A DNA stretch of 64,000 bases from Acidobacteriota bacterium (GCA_008363385.1 RHKY01000015.1:26569-90568), one strand, 5' to 3'; positions 8,863 through 18,804 are shown, counted from the first letter of the stretch. The notes: generated by a model from the sequence alone, not told the origin. Numbers and translations: made by a program.

Positions 8863-9962
8863 GACGAGTGCTGCGAGAGGTTGAGGAGGATCCCGACCGC
8901 GATCAGGTCGGTCCAGAGGGCCGACCCGCCGTACGAGAGGAACGGCAGCGGGATCCCCTTGGTGGGGAGGAGGGAGAGGACGACGGAGACGTTGACGAGG
9001 GCCTGGACGACGATCATCACCGACAGCCCGACGCCCAGGAGGCGGCCGAAGGAGTCGGGGGCGTTCTCGGCGGCGCGCAGCCCCCGCGCGAACAGGACGC
9101 CGAACAGGCCGAGGACGAAGACGCAGCCGATCAGCCCCAGCTCCTCGCCGACGATGGCGTAGATGAAGTCGGTGTACGGGTAGGGGAGGAAGAAGAGCTT
9201 CTGCTTCCCCTGCCCCAGGCCGAGCCCCGTCACCCCGCCCGTGCCGACCGCGATCAGCGACTGGAGCGCCTGGAACCCCTTCCCCAGCGGGTCCGACTCG
9301 GGCGAGAGGAACGCCAGGATCCGCTCCCTGCGGTACGACGCCGACCAGACGTAGGCCGACAGGGTCGGGACGAGGAGGAGCGCCGCGCCGAGGAACCAGC
9401 GGAGCTTCAGGCCCGCGTAGAAGAGCATGGCGCTCGCCACGACGAGGTACGAGAGCCCCGTCCCGAAGTCGGGCTCGGCCAGGACGAGGCCCGCCAGGAG
9501 CCCCAGGAGCCCGGCGACCGGCAGGAGGGTCCTCGTCGGGCTCTCGAGCTCCCCCTCGCGGCGCGACAGCAGGGCGGCCAGAGCAACGACGAGGCCGATC
9601 TTGGCGAACTCCGACGGCTGCACCGACATGAGGCCGAGGTCGATCCAGCGCCGCGTCCCGTTGATCGGGGCGCGGAAGAGGACGGCCACGAGCGCCGCGA
9701 CGAGGACGGCCAGGCCCGCGCCGATCCAGCGCGGGTCGTTCAGCCGGCGGTAGTCGACCGACATCGCCAGGAGGACGAGCCCCGCGCCGAGGAGGACGGC
9801 GATCCCCTGCTTGAAGACGAAGAAGTAGGGGTGCGAGGGCCCCCCGGCCGCGGGGAGGAAGATCTGCATCGCCGAGGCGCTGTAGATCATCAGGATCCCG
9901 ATCCCGACGAGGGCGACGACGGGGACGAAGATCCAGCGGTCGGAAGCGAGCTTGACGGCCAC
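8859..9962 (-). CDS. ftsW: SEDS peptidoglycan polymerase FtsW
   Basis: Polytopic (about ten spans) SEDS glycosyltransferase that polymerises lipid II at the septum with the partner transpeptidase FtsI. Hallmarks in the 367-residue sequence are GTRRWIDLG, QPSEFAKI, PDFGTG and the C-terminal LPFLSYGGSAL. The long open frame upstream is a shadow of murD. GTG 9962 follows the murD stop by two bases and is preceded by a GGGAGG ribosome binding site. Confidence 0.96.
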   Translation of the reverse strand: MAVKLASDRWIFVPVVALVGIGILMIYSASAMQIFLPAAGGPSHPYFFVFKQGIAVLLGAGLVLLAMSVDYRRLNDPRWIGAGLAVLVAALVAVLFRAPINGTRRWIDLGLMSVQPSEFAKIGLVVALAALLSRREGELESPTRTLLPVAGLLGLLAGLVLAEPDFGTGLSYLVVASAMLFYAGLKLRWFLGAALLLVPTLSAYVWSASYRRERILAFLSPESDPLGKGFQALQSLIAVGTGGVTGLGLGQGKQKLFFLPYPYTDFIYAIVGEELGLIGCVFVLGLFGVLFARGLRAAENAPDSFGRLLGVGLSVMIVVQALVNVSVVLSLLPTKGIPLPFLSYGGSALWTDLIAVGILLNLSQHSS

Positions 9963-9964
9963 GC

Positions 9965-11350
9965 TCAGCCCCCCTCCCCGTCCGGCAGGGCGGCGACGAG
10001 CGAGGCGAAGACCTCCCCGCGGTGCTCGAAGTTCCGGAACTGGTCGAACGAGGCGCAGGCGGGCGAGAGCAGGACGGCGTCCCCCTCGCGGGCGATGGCG
10101 TGGGCCTCCTCGACGGCGCGCTCGAGGGTCCCGACCCAGACGGTGTCCACGTCGGCGGAGAGGGCGTGGACGATGGCGTCCCCCGCGGCGCCGATCGCGA
10201 GCACCTTCCGGGCCTTCCGCGCCACGAGCGGCAGGAGCCGCCGGAAGTCGTCCCCCTTGTCCTTCCCCCCGAGGATGAGCAGGACGCGCCCGTCCCCGAA
10301 CCCCTCGACGCTCTTCAGCGTGGCGTCGACGTTCGTCCCCTTCGAGTCGTCGTACCAGGAGACGCCCGCGAGCGTCCTCACGAGCTGCGTCCGGTGCGGC
10401 AGCCCCCGGAACGAGCCGAACGTCCGTTTCACCGACGCCGGGGTGACGCCCAGGGGGAGCGTGGCCGCCAGCGCCGCGAGCGCGTTCTCGACGTTGTGCG
10501 CCCCGGGGAGGGAGAGGTCCGCGCGCGTGCCGAGCGCCTGCGCCGGCTTGCCGGGGAGGGCGGCGACGAAGAGGTCGCCCTCCGTCCAGGCCCCCGCCTC
10601 CCGCGGCCCCTTCCGCGAGAACTCCAGCCGCCGGGCGCGTGTGAAGACCCTGGCCACGAGCGGGTCGTCCGCGTTGAGGACGGCGACCTGGGCCTCGCGC
10701 TGGTTCTCGAAGATGCGCGCCTTGGCCGCCCCGTAGTCGTCCAGCGAGCGGTACCGGTCGAGGTGGTCGGGGGTCAGGTTCAGGTGGACGGCCACGTCCG
10801 GGGCGAAGCGGCGCGTCCCCTCCAGCTGGTAGGAGGAGAGCTCGACGACCCAGACCCGCGAGGGGACCGTCTCGCCGCCCGCGGCGGCGTAGGAGATCCA
10901 GGGCGTCCCGAAGTTCCCGCACGCGACGGCCGACAGGCCCGCGTCGCACAGGAGCGCGGCCGCCAGCGCCGTCGTCGTCGACTTCCCGTTCGTCCCCGTG
11001 ATCCCGACGACGAGCCCCGGCAGCAGGCGCGACGCCAGCTCGACCTCCGAGACGACCGGGATCCCGCGGGCGCGGGCCCCGTCCAGGAAGGGCGCCGTCA
11101 TCGGCACGCCCGGGGAGACGACGACGAGCTGGACGCCGTCGAGGTGGGCGTCGGGGTGCCCCCCGAGCGCGAGGACGAGCCCCTCCCTCGGCGGGACCGG
11201 CTCGATCTCCCCTTCGCCCTTGGTGTCGGAGGCGGACACCGCCACGCCGCGGGAGAGGAGGGCTTCGATCGTGGCCCGGCCGGAGCGCGCCAGGCCGAGG
11301 ACCGCGGCGCGGGAGACGTCGGGGAGGTCGGGGCCGAGGGAGAGGCTCAT
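9965..11350 (-). CDS. murD: UDP-MurNAc-L-Ala--D-Glu ligase MurD
   Basis: Adds D-glutamate to UDP-MurNAc-L-alanine. The 461-residue protein contains the ATP loop GITGTNGKSTTT, the ELSSYQLE motif, LTPDHLDRY, and the C-terminal WYDDSKGTNVDAT and LILGGKDKG segments that are diagnostic for MurD. ATG 11350 overlaps the mraY stop (ATGA). Frame open upstream is not coding. Confidence 0.97.
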   Translation of the reverse strand: MSLSLGPDLPDVSRAAVLGLARSGRATIEALLSRGVAVSASDTKGEGEIEPVPPREGLVLALGGHPDAHLDGVQLVVVSPGVPMTAPFLDGARARGIPVVSEVELASRLLPGLVVGITGTNGKSTTTALAAALLCDAGLSAVACGNFGTPWISYAAAGGETVPSRVWVVELSSYQLEGTRRFAPDVAVHLNLTPDHLDRYRSLDDYGAAKARIFENQREAQVAVLNADDPLVARVFTRARRLEFSRKGPREAGAWTEGDLFVAALPGKPAQALGTRADLSLPGAHNVENALAALAATLPLGVTPASVKRTFGSFRGLPHRTQLVRTLAGVSWYDDSKGTNVDATLKSVEGFGDGRVLLILGGKDKGDDFRRLLPLVARKARKVLAIGAAGDAIVHALSADVDTVWVGTLERAVEEAHAIAREGDAVLLSPACASFDQFRNFEHRGEVFASLVAALPDGEGG

Positions 11351-12432
11351 CGGATCTTGAGGGTGGACAGGGCCAGGAGGGCGAAGAGGATCGCGACGAT
11401 CCAGAACCGCGTGATCACCTTCGACTCCGCCCAGCCGAGGAGCTCGAAGTGGTGGTGGAGCGGGGCCATCCGGAAGACCCGCTTGCCGGTCGTCTTGAAC
11501 GAGACGACCTGCACGATGACCGAGACGGCCTCCACGACGAAGAGGCCGCCGACGAGGACGAGGAGCACCTCCTGCTTGATCAGGACGGCGACGGTGCCGA
11601 GCGCGGCGCCGAGGGCGAGCGAGCCCGTGTCGCCCATGAAGACCTCGGCCGGGTGCGCGTTGAACCAGAGGAATCCGAGCGAGGCGCCCACGATCGCCGC
11701 GCAGAAGACGGCGAGCTCCCCCGCCCCGGGGACGAACGGCAGGAGGAGGTAGCCCGCCACCTTGGCGTGCCCGACGACGTAGGCCAGGATCGCGTACGTC
11801 CCGGACGCGATCAGCGTGGCGCCGATGGCCAGGCCGTCGAGCCCGTCCGTGAGGTTGACGGCGTTGGAGGAGCCGACGACGACGACCGCGGCGAACAGGA
11901 CGTAGAGGAGCCCCAGCTCGAGGTGGAGGTTCTTGAAGAACGGGAAGGCCACCCCGGTCGGGTCGGGCCGCCGGTCGAAGAGGTAGACCGACGCCAGGCC
12001 CACGCCGACGCCGACGAGCGTCTGCAGGAGGAGCTTCTGCTTCCCCGAGAGGCCGCGGTTGTGCTGGCGCGAGACCTTCCGCCAGTCGTCGCCGACGCCG
12101 ATCAGCATGCAGAGGAGCGTGGCGGCCAGCGCGACCCAGACGTACCGGTTCCCGACGTCGGCCCACAGGAGAGTCGGGACGACGACGGAGAGGTTGATCA
12201 GGACGCCGCCCATCGTCGGCGTCCCGGCCTTGGACTGGTGCGCCTTCGGCCCCTCCTCCCGGATCGCCTGGCCGATCTGCCGCGAGCGCAGCCAGCGGAT
12301 CAGGACGGGGCCGAGGAGGACCGACAGGACGAGCGCCATCAGCGCGGCGTTGACCGCGCGGAACGTGATGTACCGGAAGATGTTCAGGGCCGGCCACTGC
12401 TCGTGGAGGGGGTAGAGGAACTGGTAGATCAC
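11347..12432 (-). CDS. mraY: Phospho-MurNAc-pentapeptide transferase MraY
   Basis: Integral membrane enzyme that makes lipid I by moving phospho-MurNAc-pentapeptide to undecaprenyl phosphate. In 361 residues it shows KAGTPTMGG, the catalytic-aspartate region GVGDDWRK, the NAVNLTDGLDGLA segment and the C-terminal MAPLHHHFEL signature. About ten membrane segments are visible. GTG 12432 overlaps the murF stop. Confidence 0.97.
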   Translation of the reverse strand: MIYQFLYPLHEQWPALNIFRYITFRAVNAALMALVLSVLLGPVLIRWLRSRQIGQAIREEGPKAHQSKAGTPTMGGVLINLSVVVPTLLWADVGNRYVWVALAATLLCMLIGVGDDWRKVSRQHNRGLSGKQKLLLQTLVGVGVGLASVYLFDRRPDPTGVAFPFFKNLHLELGLLYVLFAAVVVVGSSNAVNLTDGLDGLAIGATLIASGTYAILAYVVGHAKVAGYLLLPFVPGAGELAVFCAAIVGASLGFLWFNAHPAEVFMGDTGSLALGAALGTVAVLIKQEVLLVLVGGLFVVEAVSVIVQVVSFKTTGKRVFRMAPLHHHFELLGWAESKVITRFWIVAILFALLALSTLKIR

Positions 12433-13814
12433 GGCGCGGCCTCCGGCGCGAGGGCGTCGACGAGCCGGTCCAGCCCGACGCCGCGGGAGCCCTTCACGAA
12501 GAGGGCGTCGCCCGGCGCGAGGCGCTCCGCGACGGCCGCCTCCGCCGCCTGGGCGTCGGCGACGAAGAGGACCGAGGCGGGCGGCGCGCCCGCGAGGAGG
12601 GCCCCGCGCGCCAGCGCCTCGGCGTCGCCCCGCACGGCGACGAGGAGGTCGGCCCGGCGCCCGATCGAGCGCCCGGCCTCCTCGTGCAGCTGGCGGCTCC
12701 GCGGCCCCAGCTCCAGCATCTCGCCGACCACCGCCACCTTCCGGCGCTCCCCGGCGGCCGTCTCGAAGGCGGCGAAGGCGGCCGCGAGCGCCACCGGGCT
12801 CGAGTTGTAGGAGTCGTCGTAGAGGAGGCCGCCCCGAGGCAGCGCGCGGACCTGTCCCCTGTGGCGCGCCGGCAGGAGGCGCGGCGCGGCCCGTGCCGCG
12901 TCCTCCGCGCCGATCCCGAGGGCAGAGGCGGCCGCGGCGGCGGCGAGGAAGTTCGAGACGTTGTGCCGGCCCGGGAGCGGCAGCACCACGCGCGCCGTCT
13001 CCCCCCGCAGCCTCAGGACGAACGCCGTCCCGGTCCCCTCCGCGACGAGGTCGGTCGCCGTGGCGTCGAGGTCCGTCCCGCCGGAGAGGCCGTAGCGGAG
13101 GACGGGGCCCGTGTGCCGGCCGGCGATCGAGAGCGAGCGCGGGTCGTCGGCGTTGGCGACGAAGACGCTCGAGCGCCCCATCCCCGAGAGGATCTCCGCC
13201 TTGGCGGCCTCGATCCCGTCCAGGGAGGCGAACCCGGCGAGGTGGACCGGGGCCACGGCGGTGACGACCCCGACGTCCGGGCGGACCAGCTCGGAGAGGA
13301 GCCGGATCTCGCCCGGGGTGGACATCCCCATCTCGGCGACGAGGACCTCGGCGTCCTCGTCCATCCGGGCCACCTCGAGGGGGAGGCCGATCGTGTTGTT
13401 CAGGTTCCCGGCCGTCTTGGCCACTCGGTACCGCGTCGAGGCGAGCGCCGCCGTCAGCTCCTTGGTCGTCGTCTTGCCGACGCTCCCGGTGACCCCGACC
13501 ACCTTCGGCCGGAGCGTGTCCCGGACGTAACGCGCCAGCGCCCTCAGAGCGGCGAGCGTGTCGGGGACCCTCACGAGGGTGGCCCCGGCCGGGACGGACC
13601 CGGGCGGCACCGGGCGCGAGACGAGCGCCCCCGGGGCCTTTCCGAGGGCCTGCGCCAGGAAGTCGTGCCCGTCGTGGCGCTCCCCCGCAAGCGCGACGAA
13701 CAGGTCCCCCTCGGCCACGGAGCGGGAGTCGATCGAGACGCCCGAGAAGAGCGAGACCGGCCCGGCGACCGTCCCGCCGACGACGGCGGCGAGCGTGACG
13801 CTGTCGAGCCTCAC
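12429..13814 (-). CDS. murF: UDP-MurNAc-tripeptide--D-Ala-D-Ala ligase MurF
   Basis: Completes the UDP-MurNAc-pentapeptide. The 461-residue sequence has the Mur ligase N-terminal SIDSRSVAEGDLFVAL, the ATP loop VTGSVGKTTTKE, the EMGMSTPGEI motif, the HNVSNFLAA region and the MurF-type YDDSYNSSPVA. GTG 13814 overlaps the murE stop. No ddl gene lies nearby, so D-Ala-D-Ala must be supplied from elsewhere in the genome. Confidence 0.96.
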   Translation of the reverse strand: MRLDSVTLAAVVGGTVAGPVSLFSGVSIDSRSVAEGDLFVALAGERHDGHDFLAQALGKAPGALVSRPVPPGSVPAGATLVRVPDTLAALRALARYVRDTLRPKVVGVTGSVGKTTTKELTAALASTRYRVAKTAGNLNNTIGLPLEVARMDEDAEVLVAEMGMSTPGEIRLLSELVRPDVGVVTAVAPVHLAGFASLDGIEAAKAEILSGMGRSSVFVANADDPRSLSIAGRHTGPVLRYGLSGGTDLDATATDLVAEGTGTAFVLRLRGETARVVLPLPGRHNVSNFLAAAAAASALGIGAEDAARAAPRLLPARHRGQVRALPRGGLLYDDSYNSSPVALAAAFAAFETAAGERRKVAVVGEMLELGPRSRQLHEEAGRSIGRRADLLVAVRGDAEALARGALLAGAPPASVLFVADAQAAEAAVAERLAPGDALFVKGSRGVGLDRLVDALAPEAAP

Positions 13815-15313
13815 GCCGGGCTCCCGGCCCCGGCCTCGGCCTCGAGGAGCGCGAGCGCCTCCCGCGCGGCCTTCCGGTCGTCGAAGGGGCGCTTGACGCC
13901 GTGGGACTCCTGGTACGTCTCGTGCCCCTTCCCGGCGAGGACGACGACGTCCCCGGGGCGGGCGTGCCGGAGCGCGAACCCGATCGCCTCGCCGCGGTCC
14001 ACGATCGTCGTGGCGCCCTTGCCCGTGCTCTCGTAGCCCTCCCGGATCTCGGCGAGGATGGCGTGCGGGTCCTCGCTGCGCGGGTTGTCCGACGTCAGGA
14101 CCGTCTCGTCGGCCAGGAGCGCCGCGATCCGCCCCATGTCGGGGCGCTTGCCGCGGTCCCGGTCTCCGCCGCACCCGAACAGGACGACGACGCGCCCGCC
14201 GCGAGCCTGCGCGAGGGGACGGACCGTCTTCAGGACCCCCTCCAGCGCGCCCGGCTTGTGCGCGTAGTCGACGAGGACCGTCAGGCCCAGGGCGTTGGGG
14301 ACCGCCTCGAGCCGCCCCGGGACGCGCTCGAGAGCCCCGAGCGAGGGCGCGATCGAGGCGGCGGGCAGGCCGAGGGCGAGGCAGGTCGCGGCGGCGGCGA
14401 GGAGGTTCTCCGCGTTCGGCCGCCCGAGGAGGGTCGAGACGACCTCGAACGCCTCGCTGGTCTCCTTCCGCTCGACGAAGAGCGTCAGCCCGCTCGCCGA
14501 CGGCTCCACCTTGCCCGTCACGTCCGCGGGACCGTCCAGCGCGAAGGTGACGAGGGCCGTGGCCGAGAGGCGATCGGCGAGCTGCCGGCCCCACGGGTCG
14601 GCGACGTTGACCACCGCCCTGCCGCCGGGCTTGAGCATCGAGAAGAGCCGGGCCTTGGCCTCGAAGTAGTGCGCCAGGTCGTGGTGGAAGTCGAGGTGGT
14701 CCCGCGAGAGGTTCAGGAAGACGGCGGCGTCGAAGGCGCAGCCCGCGAGCCGCTCCAGGGCGAGGGCGTGCGAGGAGCACTCCAGCGTGGCGGCCGTCCC
14801 GCCGTCGGCCACGAGGGCGGCGAGCATCGCCTGGAGCTCGGTCGCCTCGGGGGTCGTCCGGGCGGCCGAGAGGGCGTCGCCCCCGGCGCCGCGGTAGGCC
14901 AGCGTGCCGAAGAGGCCCCGCTTCGGGTGCCGCTCGGCGAGGACCCGGTCGACGAGGGTCACGGTCGTCGTCTTGCCGCTCGTCCCGGTCACGCCGACCA
15001 TCAGGAGCCGTCCCGCGGGGTCGCCCGCGAGCCGGGCCGACAGGAGCGCCGCCAGTCGCCGCGGCTCGTCCGTCCCCACGTAGGGCACGCCGAGGCCGCC
15101 CGGCGCCGGGGGGAGGCCGAGGACCGCGACGGCCCCGCGCGCCACGGCGTCGGCGGCGAACTCCCGGCCGTCGTGCGCCAGGCCCGGGAACGCCGCGAAG
15201 AGCGCCCCGGCGCGGGCACGGCGCGAGTCGTGCGTCACGGAGCCGACGTCCGGGTCGCCCGCGCTCCCGCCCATGAGGTGCGGGTGCCCCTCGACCAGGG
15301 CCGAGAGCCTCAC
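13811..15313 (-). CDS. murE: UDP-MurNAc-dipeptide--diamino-acid ligase MurE
   Basis: Adds the third, diamino, residue of the stem peptide. The 500-residue protein has THDSRRARAGALFAAF (N domain), the ATP loop VTGTSGKTTTV, ECSSHALAL, LNLSRDHLDFH and YAHKPGALEGVL. The substrate-deciding stretch reads SDNPRSEDPHAIL. A DNPR motif here is the usual mark of meso-diaminopimelate specificity, so the wall is probably of the DAP type. GTG 15313 overlaps the ftsI stop. Confidence 0.96.
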   Translation of the reverse strand: MRLSALVEGHPHLMGGSAGDPDVGSVTHDSRRARAGALFAAFPGLAHDGREFAADAVARGAVAVLGLPPAPGGLGVPYVGTDEPRRLAALLSARLAGDPAGRLLMVGVTGTSGKTTTVTLVDRVLAERHPKRGLFGTLAYRGAGGDALSAARTTPEATELQAMLAALVADGGTAATLECSSHALALERLAGCAFDAAVFLNLSRDHLDFHHDLAHYFEAKARLFSMLKPGGRAVVNVADPWGRQLADRLSATALVTFALDGPADVTGKVEPSASGLTLFVERKETSEAFEVVSTLLGRPNAENLLAAAATCLALGLPAASIAPSLGALERVPGRLEAVPNALGLTVLVDYAHKPGALEGVLKTVRPLAQARGGRVVVLFGCGGDRDRGKRPDMGRIAALLADETVLTSDNPRSEDPHAILAEIREGYESTGKGATTIVDRGEAIGFALRHARPGDVVVLAGKGHETYQESHGVKRPFDDRKAAREALALLEAEAGAGSPA

Positions 15314-17403
15314 CGGGACGGCTCCGGCGGCTCGGTGGAGAGCGCCGAGAGGGAAACCGGGGGGTCGAGCGACAGGAGGAGGGCCACCGTCTCCCCCTTC
15401 TCGGCGCGGCTCCCCGCCGGCGGGTCCTGGGAGACCACGAAGCCGCTCCCGTGCAGCCGCGCCAGCAGGCCCCGGCGCGAAAGGAGGCGGACCGCGTCGC
15501 GCGCCGAGAGGCCGTCGAGGGCCGGCACCGTCCGCTGGAGCGGCTGCTCGAGGGCCTCCTCCAGGGGCTCCGGGGCGGCACGCGGGGGGCCGATCCGGCT
15601 CGCGGCGGGGAGGAGGTCCCCCGAGAGGACGGGGGCCAGCGAGCGGGGCGAGAGGTCGGCGGTCAGGACGTTGGGGAGGAGCTGCGAGGGCTCGGGCCGG
15701 GCGGCCTCGCGGAGGATCCGGAGCGTCTCCTCCCCGATGGCGGAGAAGACGGGCGCGGCCACGTCGCCGCCGTAGATCTTCCCCCGCGGCTCGTCCACGA
15801 CGACGGCGATCACGACGCGCGGCGCCTCGGCCGGGGCGAAGCCGATGAACGAGGCGACGAACCGGTCCGGCGAGTACCCCCCGCCGGGGACCGCCTTCTG
15901 AGCCGTGCCGGTCTTCCCGGCGACGGTGAAGCCCGGGATCGTCGCGAGCTTGCCGGTCCCCTTCTCGACGACCCGCAGCATCATCTCCTTCACCGTGCGC
16001 GCCGTCGTCTCCGAGAGGATCCGCTCGGGGGCCGGGGCGTTCCTGCGCAGGAGCCGCCCGTCGGGGCGGCGCACCTCGGCGACGAGGTGGGGCGCGGGGA
16101 GGAGGCCGCCGGAGGCGATCGCCGCGTAGGCGCGCGCCATCTGGAGGACCGTGACCCCCACCTCCTGCCCGAAGGACATCGTCGGCAGCGTCAGCGCGCT
16201 CCAGGAGGAGACGTCGCGCAGGAGCCCCGCGGCCTCGCCGTGGAGCTCCACGCCCGTCCTCTGGCCGAAGCCGAAGGCGCGGACGCCCCGGTAGTACGGC
16301 ACCTTGCCGAGGGAGATCCCGACGTGCGCGATGCCGATGTTGGAGGAGTGGGCGATCACGTCGGAGAGCGGAAGGACCCCCCAGGCGTTCTGGCCGTGCT
16401 CGTGGATCGTCGTCCGGCCGATCGTGAGGGTCCCGCCCCCGCAGTCGACGGGGTCGTCGGGGCCGACCATCCCCGCCTCCACGGCGATGGCCGCCGTGAT
16501 GATCTTGAAGGTCGAGCCCGGCTCGTAGGCGTCCGCGACCGGCCGGCAGCGCCGCTCCTCGGCGTCGGTGCCGCCCCAGTCGTTCGGGTCGAACGTCGGG
16601 ACCGAGGCCAGGGCGAGGACCTCGCCGGTGCGCGGGTCGAGGACCACGGCCGACGCGCCGCGGGCCCGGTGCTCGGCGACGGCCCTCTGGAGCTCGCGCT
16701 CGGCGGCGTGCTGGACGGCGGCGTCGAGGGTCAGGACGAGGGAGACCCCCTCCACCTCCTCGCCGACCTGCGCCCGCGTCCGCCCCCAGCGCCCCGCCGT
16801 GGCCACCGAGCGCTGCGCGGCGTCGCGAAGGAGCGTCACGCGCGCGGGCCTTCCGCGGACCTCCTCGTCGAAGCGGTGCTCGAGGCCGGCCAGCCCCTGG
16901 TTGTCGGTGCCCGCGTAGCCCAGCACCGGGGCCGCGAGCGTCCCCTCCGGGTACCGCCGGGTCGCCTCCTTCAGGAGGCGGACGCCGGGGACCTTCCGCG
17001 ACGTCACGCGACGGGCCGTCGCCTCGTCGACCCGCCGGGCCAGCCAGACGAACTCCCGCTCCGGGTCCGACAGCTTCCGCAGCAGCTCGGCCCTGGGGAC
17101 GCCGAGGACGGCCGAGAGCTCCGCGGCGGTCCGGGACGGGTCGTCGACCTCGGAGGGGATCGCGAAGACGGAGTCGACCTGCGCCGTCACGGCCAGCGGC
17201 CGGCCCTCGCGGTCGAGGATGGCGCCCCGCCGGGGCGGCAGCTCCACCGTCCGCTCCTGCTGCCGCCGGGCGCGGCGGACGAACTCCTCGCGCCGCACCA
17301 CCTGCAGGTCGAAGAGCCGCACGAGGAGGACGAGGATCCAGGCGCCCACGACGCCGAGGAGGACGAACCCCCTCAGGGACGGCCGCCCCCCAGGGCGGGG
17401 CAT
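15310..17403 (-). CDS. ftsI: Septal transpeptidase FtsI/PBP3 with C-terminal PASTA domain
   Basis: Class B penicillin-binding protein that cross-links septal peptidoglycan. The 697-residue sequence has an N-terminal membrane anchor (about 10-32), the pedestal domain (RRGAILDREGRPLA), the transpeptidase motifs STFK (297-300), SSN (353-355) and KTGT (497-500), and a C-terminal PASTA-like domain (about 638-690, VPALDGLSARDAVRLLSRRG). PASTA on FtsI is common in Gram-positives and in some deep diderm phyla but absent from enterobacterial FtsI, so it is a lineage clue. The ATG overlaps the ftsL stop (TGATG). Confidence 0.96.
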   Translation of the reverse strand: MPRPGGRPSLRGFVLLGVVGAWILVLLVRLFDLQVVRREEFVRRARRQQERTVELPPRRGAILDREGRPLAVTAQVDSVFAIPSEVDDPSRTAAELSAVLGVPRAELLRKLSDPEREFVWLARRVDEATARRVTSRKVPGVRLLKEATRRYPEGTLAAPVLGYAGTDNQGLAGLEHRFDEEVRGRPARVTLLRDAAQRSVATAGRWGRTRAQVGEEVEGVSLVLTLDAAVQHAAERELQRAVAEHRARGASAVVLDPRTGEVLALASVPTFDPNDWGGTDAEERRCRPVADAYEPGSTFKIITAAIAVEAGMVGPDDPVDCGGGTLTIGRTTIHEHGQNAWGVLPLSDVIAHSSNIGIAHVGISLGKVPYYRGVRAFGFGQRTGVELHGEAAGLLRDVSSWSALTLPTMSFGQEVGVTVLQMARAYAAIASGGLLPAPHLVAEVRRPDGRLLRRNAPAPERILSETTARTVKEMMLRVVEKGTGKLATIPGFTVAGKTGTAQKAVPGGGYSPDRFVASFIGFAPAEAPRVVIAVVVDEPRGKIYGGDVAAPVFSAIGEETLRILREAARPEPSQLLPNVLTADLSPRSLAPVLSGDLLPAASRIGPPRAAPEPLEEALEQPLQRTVPALDGLSARDAVRLLSRRGLLARLHGSGFVVSQDPPAGSRAEKGETVALLLSLDPPVSLSALSTEPPEPSR

Positions 17404-17834
17404 CAGAACCCCTCCGCGGTCGGCGGCGGCGCGGGCGGTCCGACCGGGTCGTCCGGGCGGGCCGGCGGCGGGAGCGCCGCGGGGCGGGGGCCGCCCGGGA
17501 GCTCGCCGTCGCGGACGAGGACGACCTGCCCGGGGCGCGGAGGGAGGAGGCCCAGCTTGGCGCGCGCGATCGACTCGACGCGCGCCAGCGAGGAGGCCCG
17601 CGCCTTCTCGACCAGGAGCTGCCGCCGGCGCTCGAGGAGGACCTCGCGCTGCTTGTTCAGCCGGCCGATCTGGTAGCCGACCTGGTACGTCTGGACGTTC
17701 GCCCAGATCGCCGCGAAGAGGACCGCCAGCGGCGGCAGCGCCGCCACCGTGAAGGCGATCAGCTCCCGCGTCCGCCGCCGGTCGTGCTCCCGGACGAGGA
17801 AGACGTTCTCGACGCGGCGGTGGACGACGTACAT
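17403..17834 (-). CDS. ftsL: FtsL-like cell division protein
   Basis: A 143-residue bitopic protein. It has a short basic cytoplasmic N terminus, one membrane span (about 26-46) and a periplasmic coiled coil rich in Arg, Leu and Gln (IGRLNKQREVLLERRRQLLVEKARASSLARVE) that leads into the FtsL-like IARAKLGLLPPRPGQVV. The last 30 residues are a proline-rich tail. Sequence identity in this family is low, and the call relies on topology and on position between rsmH and ftsI. It would form the FtsQLB subcomplex. No ftsB is seen here. The usual eno-adjacent site lies just beyond the window's end. Confidence 0.85.
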   Translation of the reverse strand: MYVVHRRVENVFLVREHDRRRTRELIAFTVAALPPLAVLFAAIWANVQTYQVGYQIGRLNKQREVLLERRRQLLVEKARASSLARVESIARAKLGLLPPRPGQVVLVRDGELPGGPRPAALPPPARPDDPVGPPAPPPTAEGF

Positions 17835-17841
17835 CTCGGGG

Positions 17842-18792
17842 TCAGGCGGGGGCCTCAGAGCCCTCCGCCACCCTCTCCACGGCGCGCAGTCGCGCCGAGC
17901 GGGCCCGCGGGTTCTCGCCGATCTCGCCCAGGCTCGGGCGGACCGGCTTCTTCGTCACGAGCGCGATCAGCTTCCGCCGAGAGCAGACGCAGGCCGGGAA
18001 CGACGGGGGGCAGGTGCAGCCCGTGGCGTGCCGCGTGAAGGCGGTCTTGACGATCCGGTCCTCGAGCGAGTGGTAGGAGAGGACCGCCAGGCGCGAGCCG
18101 AGCGACAGCCGCGCGATGGCGTCGTCGAGGAACCGCTCGAGCTCTTCCAGCTCGTGGTTCGTCGCGATCCTCAGCGCCTGGAAGACGCGCGTGGCCGGGT
18201 CCTTCTTCTCGTGCCGTCCCCCCACCGCGCGGACGACGAGCTCCCTCAGCTCCGAGGTCCTCACGATCGGGGCCTCCTGGCGCTTCCGCACGATCGACCG
18301 GGCGATCCGTCCCGCCATCCGTTCCTCCCCGTATTCCCGGAAGACCCGGGCGAGCTCGCCGTCCGACAGGCCGTTCACGAGGTCGGCGGCGGTGGGCCCC
18401 GTGCCGCTCATCCGCATGTCGAGCGGCCCGTCGAACCGGAACGAGAACCCGCGCTCCGGCGTGTCCAGCTGGAAAGACGAGACCCCGAGGTCGGCCAGGA
18501 CGCCGTCGACCCGGAGGATCCCGAGGCGGTCGAGGTGCGAGGCCAGCTCCTCGTGTCGCCCCTCCACGAGGACGGCGCGCTCGCCGAACGGCGCGAGCCG
18601 CTCGCGCGCGAGCGCCAGAGCCGCCCCGTCGCGGTCCAGCCCCACGAGCCGGAGCGATGGCGAGGCCCCGAGGAGCGCCTCGGCGTGCCCCCCGAGGCCC
18701 AGCGTGGCGTCGACGTAGACCCCGCCGCGCTCCGGCCGGAGGACCTCGAGGACCTCCCGGAGGAGGACGGGGACGTGGGTCGGCCGCTCCAC
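17842..18792 (-). CDS. rsmH: 16S rRNA m4C1402 methyltransferase RsmH
   Basis: N4-methylates C1402 in the ribosomal P site. The 316-residue protein opens with HVPVLLREVLEVLRP, has the AdoMet loop DATLGLGGHAEALL, the ADLGVSSFQLD motif, PLDMRM, and the late SYHSLEDRIVK and FTRHATGCTCPP segments characteristic of MraW/RsmH. GTG 18792 lies 12 bases after the mraZ stop, and ftsL begins seven bases after its own stop. Confidence 0.97.
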   Translation of the reverse strand: MERPTHVPVLLREVLEVLRPERGGVYVDATLGLGGHAEALLGASPSLRLVGLDRDGAALALARERLAPFGERAVLVEGRHEELASHLDRLGILRVDGVLADLGVSSFQLDTPERGFSFRFDGPLDMRMSGTGPTAADLVNGLSDGELARVFREYGEERMAGRIARSIVRKRQEAPIVRTSELRELVVRAVGGRHEKKDPATRVFQALRIATNHELEELERFLDDAIARLSLGSRLAVLSYHSLEDRIVKTAFTRHATGCTCPPSFPACVCSRRKLIALVTKKPVRPSLGEIGENPRARSARLRAVERVAEGSEAPA

Positions 18793-18804
18793 GCAAGCCT
18801 CCCG